In this document: piece by piece, positions 1 through 7,522 of the stretch
Layout: the number at the start of each line of letters is the position of its first letter
How positions within the stretch are numbered: the stretch's first letter is position 1
NCBI GenBank assembly: GCA_004356385.1
Contig: SMXL01000085.1
Span: 1-9,236, forward strand
Reading direction: 5' to 3'
Source of the DNA: Bacteroidota bacterium
GTDB lineage: Bacteria; Bacteroidota; Rhodothermia; Rhodothermales; UBA10348
Length of the DNA: 9,236 bases
Notes under the pieces: generated by a model
Seen by the model: the letters and a program-made list of their open reading frames with translations, nothing else
What the model was told of the DNA's origin: nothing
The model's database searches: none
Position numbers and translations under genes: made by a program

Positions 1-1019
1 ATGGATTCGTAAAACCCGTGTTCGCCCCTCAAGAGCTGCTCGATATGCGCTAGAAAAGCACCGCTCTCGGCTCCCTGAATGACCCGGTGATCGTACGTCG
101 ACGTGATCGTCATGACCTGGGAAATTCCGGTCTTGCTCATCACTTCAGGTGGGAAGGCGTAGTACTGGGTGGGATAATCAATGGAGCCAATACCGATAAT
201 CGCACCCTGCCGGGGCATGAGCCTGGGAACGCTCAGGTCCGTTCCGATCATCCCAGGATTGGTAATGGTAACCGTTGTGCCTTCAAAATCAGAAATTTGA
301 AGCTGATTGCTTCTGGCTCTCTGAACGATATCATTGTAAGCCCCGAGAAGTTGTCCGAAGTTGAGATTTCCGGTATCCGGAATATTCGGCACCATAAGAG
401 TACGTTTTCCCCTTCGTTCGACATCGATGGCCAGGCCCAGGTTGATGGATTCAGGGAGCACGTGCACGGGCTTTCCATCTTGCTTGGAATAGGTCGAATT
501 CAGATTAGGAATCGAAAGCAATCCCTTGACGACAGCGAAAGCAATAATATGCGTATAGGAAACCTTTTCGCCACCGATCTGGCGCTGGTATTCATTCAGC
601 AGCCGTCGGTTTTCTGCCATCAGTTTGACCGGAATATGCCTTACGGAAGTGGCGGTCGGGATGGCGAGGCTGGCCTCCATATTTTCAACGACCTTCGCCG
701 CTGCACCTCTGAGGGGCTTCGTCGGAGTCTCGGGGGTAGGGGCCTCGGCGTCTGGCGCTGACGTATCGAGCGCTTGCGTAGAAGTCGCCGACTCTGGCGC
801 CGGGCTCTCCGCGACCTGTTCGGATACCTCGCGTGCAGTCGTCAAATCCGGCTTCGCGGCACCCACTGCAGTTCTATTCTCCTGGGCGGCCACAAACGAT
901 TCGGACGGTTTGAAGTCCGCAAAGAATTCTTGCCAGCTCTCACTAACGCTTTCCGGATTTTCAAGAAACTCACGATAGAGTTCCTCAACGTATCCAGTAT
1001 TGAAACCGAGCGTACTCAC
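1..1019 (-). CDS. kgd: Multifunctional 2-oxoglutarate dehydrogenase/decarboxylase with fused E2 core (KGD/OdhA type), N-terminal part
   Basis: This is the first 339 residues of an E1/E2 fusion that oxidatively decarboxylates 2-oxoglutarate in the cytosolic TCA cycle; the rest lies beyond the left edge. Residues 1-35 are the E1o N-terminal segment (GFNTGYVEELY, then NPESVSESWQEFF). Residues about 38-100 are a Pro/Ala/Glu/Thr-rich linker. From about residue 103 the E2 acyltransferase core begins (RGAAAKVVENMEASL, PTATSVR, TITNPGMIGT) and carries the active-site histidine in YDHRVIQGAESG (H311). No lipoyl or subunit-binding domain precedes the core, as in actinobacterial KGD/OdhA. The TPP-binding E1 domain would follow off-window. 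I chose the GTG at 1019-1017 because an in-frame TAG lies 13 codons upstream with no ATG between, and MSTLGFN matches family starts. The 132 bases upstream hold no clear promoter or good Shine-Dalgarno. The symbol follows the mycobacterial name; sucA or odhA would be alternatives. Family assignment is very secure. Confidence 0.93.
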   Translation of the reverse strand, partial: MSTLGFNTGYVEELYREFLENPESVSESWQEFFADFKPSESFVAAQENRTAVGAAKPDLTTAREVSEQVAESPAPESATSTQALDTSAPDAEAPTPETPTKPLRGAAAKVVENMEASLAIPTATSVRHIPVKLMAENRRLLNEYQRQIGGEKVSYTHIIAFAVVKGLLSIPNLNSTYSKQDGKPVHVLPESINLGLAIDVERRGKRTLMVPNIPDTGNLNFGQLLGAYNDIVQRARSNQLQISDFEGTTVTITNPGMIGTDLSVPRLMPRQGAIIGIGSIDYPTQYYAFPPEVMSKTGISQVMTITSTYDHRVIQGAESGAFLAHIEQLLRGEHGFYES

Positions 1020-1151
1020 TTCTTTCTTGGGGGTAGGGGTTGAAAGCGACGATCGCTAACGAAGTCGCGTAAGGAAGGATTCTTGGTGAGAATGTTAGAT
1101 GTCACACAGTTATTCTGGCGGTGGGTGCAAAGCGTGCTGTCGCAACGCGAA

Positions 1152-2147
1152 TTAAAGCCAATTTTCCTTGCGATACCATTGAATCGTCTCGTCGATCCCA
1201 GACCAAAGATCTTTATCGGGCGCATAACCAAAATCGGCGGTCGCTTTTGAGTGATCGCACATGAGACACGCATACCGAATTTCAGCCGCTTTCTCTCGAT
1301 TCAGAGGAGGGTACGTATTCGTCAGTTTACCTACCAGTTCGGAAACGGCGCCGATGGCACCAACCAGAAATGGCGGTATAGGAATCGTCAAAACTCGCCT
1401 TCCAAGGGCGGTTGCGCTCGCGTCCCGGATCTCATTCCAATTGTACTGAGCCGCTCCGCCCAGGAAATACGTTTCACCCGCCGATTTTTCAGAACGGCCC
1501 GCCTGGGCCATACCTCGAACCAGATCGCTGGCATGCACAAGGCTTAGCGAGTCCTTTTCCCCGGATCCCACTATTGGACAAAAACCGCGGCTGAGCGACT
1601 GGAAAAACGTGAATATGTCAGATTCTCTCGGGCCATATACCGCCGGTGGTCTCACAATGACAATGGGTAGATCGGACATGAAAGATCGTACGATCTCTTC
1701 CATCATGGCTTTGCTCTTTCCATACTGACTGATGGGGCGAAGAGGCGTCGCCTCGGTGGCAATATCCATTTCCGAGCGTCCAACAGCCGCCAAACTACTC
1801 GTGATCACAATCATTTTTATCCCCGGATTCACCGAGCGAACCGTCTCCAGGAGATGACGGGTACCTTCGACGTTCGCTTCCAGGAACTCCTCCCAGGTCT
1901 TGGCGCGGGTTAATGCAGCAACGTGGAAAACCGTGTCTGCGCCCTTGATACCTTCCGCTAGAGCAGCACGGTCCGACAGGTTTCCACGAACCGTCGTGAC
2001 GGGGAATCCCTTCAGAAATTTGGGATCTGTGCGAACCAGGCAACGGACCTCCTGAAAACGATTCTCAAGCAGATACTCGACCAAATGGCTCCCGACGAAG
2101 CCGGTTCCACCTGTGACAAACGCGATTTGATCGTGTTCAGCGGGCAC
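1152..2147 (-). CDS. NAD(P)-dependent epimerase/dehydratase family protein (extended SDR)
   Basis: A 331-residue extended short-chain dehydrogenase/reductase, expected to be a soluble NAD(P)-dependent oxidoreductase or epimerase. The N-terminal Rossmann motif is VTGGTGFVGS (G13, G16, G19). GNLSD near residue 55 fits the adenine-side acidic position, and VFHVAALT near 73-80 is the usual strand-4 motif. The catalytic set is Ser117/118 (ITSSLA) with Y142 and K146 (YGKSK). VRPPAVYGPRE at 165-175 is the typical substrate-side segment. Length fits the family. The substrate cannot be read from sequence: dihydroflavonol reductase-like, 3-beta-HSD-like and nucleotide-sugar epimerase-like proteins all share these motifs. 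The start is GTG at 2147-2145, which overlaps the end of rlmD by 11 bases and has GGTGA six bases upstream, so translation is probably coupled to rlmD. It appears to be the last gene of the packed cluster. Confidence 0.88.
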   Translation of the reverse strand: MPAEHDQIAFVTGGTGFVGSHLVEYLLENRFQEVRCLVRTDPKFLKGFPVTTVRGNLSDRAALAEGIKGADTVFHVAALTRAKTWEEFLEANVEGTRHLLETVRSVNPGIKMIVITSSLAAVGRSEMDIATEATPLRPISQYGKSKAMMEEIVRSFMSDLPIVIVRPPAVYGPRESDIFTFFQSLSRGFCPIVGSGEKDSLSLVHASDLVRGMAQAGRSEKSAGETYFLGGAAQYNWNEIRDASATALGRRVLTIPIPPFLVGAIGAVSELVGKLTNTYPPLNREKAAEIRYACLMCDHSKATADFGYAPDKDLWSGIDETIQWYRKENWL

Positions 2148-3537
2148 GGAGTTTCACCACATTCTCGACATGATACGTGTGTGGAAAGAGGTCAACCGGC
2201 TGAACGGATTCAATCGAATATGTCTCTTTCAACATTTCCAGGTCTTTGGCCTGGGTTAATGGATTGCAGCTTATATACACAAACCGCTCGGGTCGGAGAT
2301 GGCCGATTTGCTTCACGACTTTGGGATGCAATCCTGCTCTGGGCGGATCGACGATGAGTACATCGGGCCGACCGTACTCTTCGATCAGCTCTTCATTGAA
2401 GATGCGCATCATGTCGCCCGTCACGAATGTCACGTTGTCTACTCCGTTCGCCCGCGCATTCCGACGGGCATTCTCAACGGCCTCTTCGATCAATTCAATT
2501 CCTACTACGTGACGGACTTTGTCCGCGATAAACAGCGAAATCGTTCCGGCGCCAGAGTACAGATCGTAGACCAAGTCATCGGGCTTGAGCTCCGCATATT
2601 CGGCACTTATTTCGAAAAGTTTCTCTGCCTGACTCGTATTGGTTTGAAAGAAAGCATTCGACGCGATCTCGAATTGTTGATTACCGATCCTTTCCGTAAT
2701 GACTCCGGAGCCGAAAATGATCTTCGTTTCTTCTCCAAACGCCGTTTGAGCGACCGTCGTGTTGATGGTATTCACGAAGGTCGTGACCTCAGGAAACGAC
2801 TCCTGGAGATAGGCACCGAGCTGTTCCATTCGATTCGCGTCATCTCCACTCGTCACCAAGTTCACCATCAAATCGTCGGTCGCATGAGCGTAGCGTAGGA
2901 CCAAATGCCGGAGATAACCGGTGTGATTCCGGATGTGCCACGGCAGCCATCCGTTCTCGAGAACAAAATCCCGAATACCGTTCAGCAGGCGATTTCCGAC
3001 TTTTGGATGCAGGTGGCATTCCTCGATATCCACCACCTTGTTGAAACTGCCTGGCGCGTGCAACCCCAGTGCGAAGGAGGTGTCGAAAATTTCACCCGAT
3101 TCGATTTCCGCGGTCGTCAGCCAGCGCTCGGCGCTGAATGAGAATTCCATCTTATTCCGGTATCCATACGTCTCGTCCGAACCTATCGTCGGAAGGACGA
3201 CGATCTCCTCAAACCCTCCGTGATGCTCCAGCGCTTCTTGTACGGAAAGACGCTTTGCTTCCAATTGAGCCTCGTAGCTGACATGTTGCCATTTACATCC
3301 GCCGCATGTTCCGAAATACGGACATTCAGGAAGAATCCTGTCACGGGAAGGCACCAACACCTCGATAGGATACGCCTCAGCGTATTTGCGCTTGGCCTTA
3401 CTGACCCGTACTCGTAACCGGTCTCCTGGCACGCCGCCGGGGATAAACACAACATACCCGTCGACCCGCGCGATCGATTTGCCACGATCAGCAAACTTTT
3501 CTACTTCAACTGTAATTTCGGTTCCTCTTTTCAGCAT
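2137..3537 (-). CDS. rlmD: 23S rRNA (uracil-C5)-methyltransferase, RlmD/RumA family
   Basis: A 466-residue SAM-dependent RNA m5U methyltransferase of the TrmA/RlmC/RlmD family, expected to methylate 23S rRNA uracil 1939 (E. coli numbering) in the cytosol. Residues 1-60 form a TRAM RNA-binding domain (KFADRGKSIARVDGYVVFIPG). Four cysteines suit the [4Fe-4S] cluster: C72, C78 and C81 (CPYFGTCGGC) plus C174 (EECHLHP). The methyltransferase domain has FFQTN at 296-300, the SAM loop DLYSGAGT from 325, VDPPRAG with D397, the catalytic nucleophile C424 in YISCNP, and general base E458 in HVENVV. All key residues are present and the length is normal. In many Gram-positive bacteria the single homologue (RlmCD) methylates both U747 and U1939, so exact site specificity is inferred. 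The start is ATG, 30 bases after the TamA/TamL-like gene; the stop overlaps the SDR gene. Confidence 0.93.
   Translation of the reverse strand: MLKRGTEITVEVEKFADRGKSIARVDGYVVFIPGGVPGDRLRVRVSKAKRKYAEAYPIEVLVPSRDRILPECPYFGTCGGCKWQHVSYEAQLEAKRLSVQEALEHHGGFEEIVVLPTIGSDETYGYRNKMEFSFSAERWLTTAEIESGEIFDTSFALGLHAPGSFNKVVDIEECHLHPKVGNRLLNGIRDFVLENGWLPWHIRNHTGYLRHLVLRYAHATDDLMVNLVTSGDDANRMEQLGAYLQESFPEVTTFVNTINTTVAQTAFGEETKIIFGSGVITERIGNQQFEIASNAFFQTNTSQAEKLFEISAEYAELKPDDLVYDLYSGAGTISLFIADKVRHVVGIELIEEAVENARRNARANGVDNVTFVTGDMMRIFNEELIEEYGRPDVLIVDPPRAGLHPKVVKQIGHLRPERFVYISCNPLTQAKDLEMLKETYSIESVQPVDLFPHTYHVENVVKLRAR
2154..2158 (-). promoter_or_regulatory. Shine-Dalgarno for the SDR gene
   Basis: GGTGA on the minus strand, six bases before the GTG start of the SDR and inside the last codons of rlmD. 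It matches the 3' part of the AAGGAGGTGA consensus and supports the GTG start and coupled translation. It is a short motif, so chance occurrence is possible. Confidence 0.4.
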
Positions 3538-3551
3538 GTTGTTCCCAGATC

Positions 3552-3565
3552 GGGTTATCCAACCC
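3552..3565 (-). other. Small inverted repeat between the Omp85 gene and rlmD
   Basis: A perfect 5-bp stem with a 4-base loop (GGGTT-GGAT-AACCC on the minus strand) lies in the 30-base gap just after the Omp85 stop codon and 14 bases before the rlmD ATG. It has no following T-run, so it is not a terminator. It might modestly affect rlmD translation, but a stem this short can arise by chance. Confidence 0.2.
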
Positions 3566-3567
3566 CA

Positions 3568-6177
3568 TTAAAATGCATGACCAATTCCGAACTGAAAGAG
3601 CGGTTCTTTCAGCCTGTCGGGGAAGAAATCACCCTTCCGAAGCGGGTCGTGAACCTTGAAGGCCATATCGAGTCGAATAATTAGAAAGTCCCACGCAAGG
3701 CGAATACCAAATCCTGTACCCACGCCAAGCTCGTTTATAAAATCAGTCGCCCGAAAATGGCCCTGTTCCGTACCTGGATTTCGGGATCCGAACCAAACAT
3801 TTCCGGTGTCCACAAATAGAGCAATGATCCAGTCGGCAGCCAGGATGTTTCGTCCGAACGTGTGTCGAAATTCCACACTGGATTCCAATTTGATTTCGCC
3901 CCCCACAATATTGGTGGTCTCCGTGCTGATCGTATCGTCTTCGGATATAAACGAAGCCGAACCTGGCCCGAGCTCTCGCAAACTCCAAGCACGAACACTT
4001 GAGGCTCCTCCGCTATAGAATCTTCGGTCAAACGGGATCACGTCGGCGTCTCCCGTCGGGTGAGCGGTACCAATAATGAACTTCCACGCCAATACGGAGC
4101 GAGAATTGATCCGGTGATAACGTCTCAGGTCGGCCACGAAACGCACATACTGACGATAAATCATTCTGCCGGAAGAGCCCTTCCCTTTGAAAAAGGGGAG
4201 CCCTGGAAGACTCCCCTCGAGTTCTCCCGGAGAATAAACGTACCGATCGAGCAAGTACCCAAGATTTCCTCCGACCTCAAACGAGGATTCGTAGGTGTAG
4301 CCATCAGATCGGCGAAAAAGATCTACATTTGCGGATCGGAAAGTGTAGCGAAGAGCATTGTTGAACTGCGGGACGGTGTAATCTTCTATGATCTGGGCGG
4401 CCTGAACCGGGTCATCTATCGATCGGAGAATGTTGTCCAGAAACGCCTCCTGGAATCCATCGAGTGTGTCTGGATTGCTTACCGTGATATCGACCAAATC
4501 CAGAAACGAGGTCAACGTTCGCGAATGACGAAGTTCAAATCTGTACTGGGCGCGTCCCTTTCCTCTCAGAAGCAGGCGAAGTGCGTCTCGTCTGGCTGCC
4601 AGAAACGTGATCGAAAAGCGGGTTCGAGCTTCGTAGAGATTGAGGAGTCGGTCCAATGCGCCCAGAGGGAACGTTAAATACGGGTACGATAGACTGGTCG
4701 TCACTTCCCACTGTGCCGAAGTAAACCCTCCGGTTCCTCCAAGATCTGCAGCCAGAGATCCGTTCGTGGACAGCTGGAAGCGTTCGCCGCCGCCAAACAG
4801 ATTCAAGTTACTGTATGTGATGCCCACGCCGGCTCCGAATTCGTTGTCTGATCCTTCCAGACCTCCCGTTCGCTGGAGCATGAACGTTTCGAAACGGACC
4901 TGATGCCGAAGTCGTGTTTGGAGATTAAATCTGTGATTGATCCGGGTCCCCGAAGTTCGTGTTGAATCTTCTCCCGCAGGTACGATTTCAGTAAATGAAA
5001 AGACTCCGGTCGCATCAAGTCGTCGTTTCGTCGCCAGAAGCCGACGAGCGCTATACATATCTCCCGGGCGGAATTGGAGTGCGCGAGTTAAGACGTCGAA
5101 ATCCAGCTTGTTCTCGCCTACAAATCCAGCATTTACAACGCCACCTTCTATTCCTTCCTCATATGATTCGAGTGCCTCCATTTGCGTCCGATCGTCGGCC
5201 GTTGATACGGGACCCGATACGAAAAAGTCAATATTTCCAAATCGATAGCGAGGCCCGAGACGGATATCAATCGTCACGTCGAACGAGTCCGGCATCGCAG
5301 GCCAGATTACCGCGTGGATCGAATCTCGAGCGACGGCGGCGTACCCCGAGTTTCTGAGTGCCGTCATCAGACGCCCGCGCTCCAGCTCCAGGAGGGGTTC
5401 CGAATATCTCAGATTCCTTGGTCGATATTCGAGCGGGTCCAAGGGGTTAAAATCATCGGCAGGTAAAAGAGACTGGCGAACGATCGCTACTTGTTCATCC
5501 AGGCCGAGCTGATTCAGACCGTTGTATTTCAGGGTCCTGATATATGTGGCCCTGCCAGCGTTAATCACGAATTCGACACGAACCCGATCCGAATCTCCAA
5601 TGGGAATCACGTTGGCCTGAACGGTTGCAGATCGAAATCCCTCGCGCTCGTAGTAAAGACGAAGTCGTTCAATGTCGGCCGAAATTAGTAACGAGTCGAG
5701 ATGCGCCGGTGGCTCGCCCATTGCCTGAAAGGCTCGTCCAACCTTTCCTCCAAATGTTTTCGCACCGAGTTGGTGTAGCCAGAGCCACCAAGTGAAACCC
5801 GGGACTCCAAGGAGATTTCGATTGGGGCGCGTTCTAACGTGCAGGCGGAGTTGATCTTTGCCGAAGAACAAGTCACCGCTGTACGCGACCTTCGCGACTC
5901 GCCTGGATTCGCCGGCTGGATCTTCAGATTGTGCTAGAGAGGAAGCCGGGAGAGATAGGCAGGCGAGGAGGCATACGCCGAGCACAGAAACGGCGATTTT
6001 TGGAGTCGCTCGCCTGGGGGAGCAATCTGATAAACTGTTGTGCTTCAGCGCGACAGCACGAGACAGTACGATTTGTTGCGGACGTTTGATGGGTTCGGGA
6101 ATAGCAAAATCCAGAACAGGCAACGTTATTCGTCTTCGAAAAAGAAATCGTCGTTGGCCGTTGGATAATCCGGCCAT
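3568..6177 (-). CDS. BamA/TamA-family outer membrane protein (Omp85, TamL-like)
   Basis: An 869-residue Omp85 protein with N-terminal POTRA modules and a C-terminal 16-strand-type barrel, expected to insert or translocate outer-membrane proteins. Residues about 55-82 form a signal peptide: basic RRATPK, hydrophobic IAVSVLGVCLLACLSLP, then SSLAQ with a likely cleavage after A82. LLAC (C73) could instead be a lipobox, which matters because Bacteroidota TamL proteins are lipoproteins. Periplasmic POTRA-like units span roughly 93-205, 209-305 and 308-400 (for example RYRFGNIDFFV). The barrel follows to the end; FYSGGASSVRAW (719-731) is the loop-6 VRG-type motif, and the protein ends in phenylalanine, as outer-membrane barrels do. 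The ATG start at 6177 lies 52 bases inside the DUF2795 gene, with GAGG four bases upstream, but leaves about 54 residues before the signal peptide. A TTG at 6123-6121, just past the DUF2795 stop, is an alternative. TamB is not in the window. Confidence 0.88.
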   Translation of the reverse strand: MAGLSNGQRRFLFRRRITLPVLDFAIPEPIKRPQQIVLSRAVALKHNSLSDCSPRRATPKIAVSVLGVCLLACLSLPASSLAQSEDPAGESRRVAKVAYSGDLFFGKDQLRLHVRTRPNRNLLGVPGFTWWLWLHQLGAKTFGGKVGRAFQAMGEPPAHLDSLLISADIERLRLYYEREGFRSATVQANVIPIGDSDRVRVEFVINAGRATYIRTLKYNGLNQLGLDEQVAIVRQSLLPADDFNPLDPLEYRPRNLRYSEPLLELERGRLMTALRNSGYAAVARDSIHAVIWPAMPDSFDVTIDIRLGPRYRFGNIDFFVSGPVSTADDRTQMEALESYEEGIEGGVVNAGFVGENKLDFDVLTRALQFRPGDMYSARRLLATKRRLDATGVFSFTEIVPAGEDSTRTSGTRINHRFNLQTRLRHQVRFETFMLQRTGGLEGSDNEFGAGVGITYSNLNLFGGGERFQLSTNGSLAADLGGTGGFTSAQWEVTTSLSYPYLTFPLGALDRLLNLYEARTRFSITFLAARRDALRLLLRGKGRAQYRFELRHSRTLTSFLDLVDITVSNPDTLDGFQEAFLDNILRSIDDPVQAAQIIEDYTVPQFNNALRYTFRSANVDLFRRSDGYTYESSFEVGGNLGYLLDRYVYSPGELEGSLPGLPFFKGKGSSGRMIYRQYVRFVADLRRYHRINSRSVLAWKFIIGTAHPTGDADVIPFDRRFYSGGASSVRAWSLRELGPGSASFISEDDTISTETTNIVGGEIKLESSVEFRHTFGRNILAADWIIALFVDTGNVWFGSRNPGTEQGHFRATDFINELGVGTGFGIRLAWDFLIIRLDMAFKVHDPLRKGDFFPDRLKEPLFQFGIGHAF

Positions 6178-6344
6178 AACTCCTCAATGCTTTCGTAGGG
6201 TTCTCCGTCGTCCTCCGTGAGTCGAAGGTTGTCCATTACCTCTGCAGGGGCGCCTGTTCGATTTGCATAATCGATCAATTCATCCTTGGTCGCGGGCCAC
6301 GGAGCATCCTCCAAATGGGCCGCCAAATCAAGTGTCCAGTACAT
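6126..6344 (-). CDS. DUF2795 domain-containing protein
   Basis: A 72-residue acidic cytosolic protein with no signal peptide or membrane segment. The WPATKDELIDYANRTGAP segment (about 16-33) is the DUF2795 core, whose function is not established. The C-terminal half is strongly acidic, with aromatic residues (YESIEELWPDYP, ending DDFFFEDE). The start is firm: ATG at 6344-6342 is preceded by AAGGAG, the best Shine-Dalgarno in the window, and by a good promoter. The gene is first in the packed cluster with the Omp85 gene, and its 3' end overlaps that gene's annotated start by 52 bases in another frame. Similar short proteins beginning MYWTL are, from memory, found in Rhodothermota/Balneolota genomes. 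Nothing in the sequence reveals its role; a link to envelope biogenesis is suggested only by position. Confidence 0.88.
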   Translation of the reverse strand: MYWTLDLAAHLEDAPWPATKDELIDYANRTGAPAEVMDNLRLTEDDGEPYESIEELWPDYPTANDDFFFEDE

Positions 6345-6348
6345 CTAT

Positions 6349-6354
6349 CTCCTT
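6349..6354 (-). promoter_or_regulatory. Shine-Dalgarno for DUF2795
   Basis: AAGGAG on the minus strand, four bases before the ATG. It is a near-complete consensus site and fixes the start of the DUF2795 gene. Strong sites are otherwise scarce in this window, where several genes have none. Confidence 0.7.
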
Positions 6355-6383
6355 CAAAACTCACAGTGATCTTATCGGCAGGG

Positions 6384-6412
6384 ACGATACTGTCCTACTC
6401 AGATAAAGTCAA
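6384..6412 (-). promoter_or_regulatory. Sigma-70-like promoter for the DUF2795-Omp85-rlmD-SDR cluster
   Basis: On the minus strand TTGACT (6412-6407) and TATCGT (6389-6384) are separated by exactly 17 bases. The -35 box matches five of six consensus positions and the -10 box four of six. Transcription would begin near 6377, leaving a 5' leader of about 30 bases that contains the AAGGAG site. It sits in the 143-base gap after the M23 gene, as expected for the head of a new operon. Confidence 0.6.
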
Positions 6413-6487
6413 GGCCGTTTCGATTCGTTTTGAGTGCCTTTTTATCGCGAAATGACCTGTTTCAGAAAACTGGAGCCGAGAGAATAG

Positions 6488-7465
6488 CTAGTCGAGAGAA
6501 ATAGTGGTACGCTCGGTTTCCTCTAGAAGTTTTTGATAGGCGGCCGGTGTCATGCTGGGAGCGAGGAAGAAAACCGGATTAAGTGATTTGCCGTTGATGT
6601 CGCGCACTTCATAATGCAGGTGGGGACCGGACGTTAAGCCAGTATTTCCGCTAAATCCGATGATATCTCCTCGAGACACTTTTTTTCCGCGACGTATTCC
6701 CGTCGCGACCTTCGACAGATGTCCATAGACGGTCACGTATCCGGCGGTCGGATGTTGGACCTTTATCAGGTTTCCCAGCCCGGCACCGCGGCCAACTGTT
6801 CGAATAATTCCATCAGCAGCCGCGACTACAGGCGTTCCGGGTCGGACATGAATGTCTAGACCATAATGCATTCTATTGACTTTGAGAACCGGGTGAAATC
6901 GAATGCCGAAGCCGGAAATGATGGGTCCTTCAGTCGGAATAATGGCAGGCATTTCGGCCATCACCACGTCTCTTTCACGAGCCAGATCTACCAATTCCCG
7001 ATAACTCGCATTTTGTAGACCGACCTGTCGCTCCAATTGACCCAGCTGCGAGGATGTTCGTTCGAGGAGCGCACTCGTCGAAGGACTGAATCCCCTGAAG
7101 TCAGGAAATGGATCTGTACCGCCAACTCCGACCTGGCGAACATCTTCAGAAATCGGATCGGCTTGCAGAAGAGTCCGGTACAGATTCTCGTCCAGATCAC
7201 TAAGTCGAAGCAACTCATCGGAAACTGCAGAAATCCGATCGCTTACCTCCGTCAGCTGTTGCTGTAAGGCGTCATTTTCTTCTATCAACGCCAACTCCTG
7301 CGGCGTTTGGACAAATCGATCCATTCCGAGCGTAAGAGCTGTCGAGAGAGCGAGTGAGCCTGCGATAATCAACAGCGTTCTGGAATAGATCTTCGAGCGT
7401 GTTTCTTTCACTTCGACGAAGCAGCACGCGTCGACATCGTAGTAATAATAACTGTTCTTAGCCAT
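6488..7465 (-). CDS. Membrane-anchored M23 family metallopeptidase (peptidoglycan endopeptidase)
   Basis: A 325-residue type II membrane protein whose periplasmic LytM/M23 domain is expected to cut peptidoglycan cross-bridge peptides. The cytosolic N-terminus is tyrosine-rich (NSYYYYDVDACCFVEV), followed by one transmembrane helix at about 30-47. Residues 56-95 and 132-167 are predicted coiled coil. The peptidase domain covers about 180-300: the zinc ligands H200 and D204 (MHYGLDIH) and H284 (GPHLHYE), plus the catalytic histidine H249 (YGHL), are all present, so it looks active rather than a LytM activator such as EnvC/NlpD. The start is ATG with no clear Shine-Dalgarno. It has its own promoter after the Rid gene, and 143 bases separate it from the next gene. 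A role in cell-shape or division-linked wall remodelling is inferred from the family. Confidence 0.92.
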   Translation of the reverse strand: MAKNSYYYYDVDACCFVEVKETRSKIYSRTLLIIAGSLALSTALTLGMDRFVQTPQELALIEENDALQQQLTEVSDRISAVSDELLRLSDLDENLYRTLLQADPISEDVRQVGVGGTDPFPDFRGFSPSTSALLERTSSQLGQLERQVGLQNASYRELVDLARERDVVMAEMPAIIPTEGPIISGFGIRFHPVLKVNRMHYGLDIHVRPGTPVVAAADGIIRTVGRGAGLGNLIKVQHPTAGYVTVYGHLSKVATGIRRGKKVSRGDIIGFSGNTGLTSGPHLHYEVRDINGKSLNPVFFLAPSMTPAAYQKLLEETERTTISLD

Positions 7466-7522
7466 GGGGAGTTCACGGAATCGCGGTCTAGGTGGGTGTC
7501 TTGGGATTCGACCGGATGCTAA

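Noticed and set aside
87..761. A 224-codon plus-strand open frame
   Set aside because: It lies opposite the kgd E2 core, which is clearly coding with conserved motifs; the plus-strand product looks like no protein family and is low in pattern.
1045..1057. Inverted repeat AGCGA-TCG-TCGCT upstream of kgd
   Set aside because: Only a 5-bp stem with a 3-base loop and no proper T-tract; too weak for a terminator, and no evidence for an operator.
1020..1151. Search for a kgd promoter in the 132-base gap
   Set aside because: TTGCAC and TAACAT-like hexamers occur, but not at a workable spacing; no convincing sigma-70 or Bacteroidota-type pair was found.
2299..2898. A 199-codon plus-strand open frame
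   Set aside because: It is antisense to the methyltransferase domain of rlmD, whose catalytic motifs are intact on the minus strand.
4060..4677. A 205-codon plus-strand open frame
   Set aside because: It is antisense to the Omp85 barrel region; no recognisable domain and no supporting start signal.
6345..6487. Terminator after the M23 gene
   Set aside because: The gap has A/T-rich stretches but no stem of useful length followed by a T-run on the minus strand.
6479..6502. Direct repeat TTCTCTCG, 8-base spacer, TTCTCTCG at the M23 stop codon
   Set aside because: Eight-base copies across a coding end are expected by chance; no mobile-element or attachment-site context.
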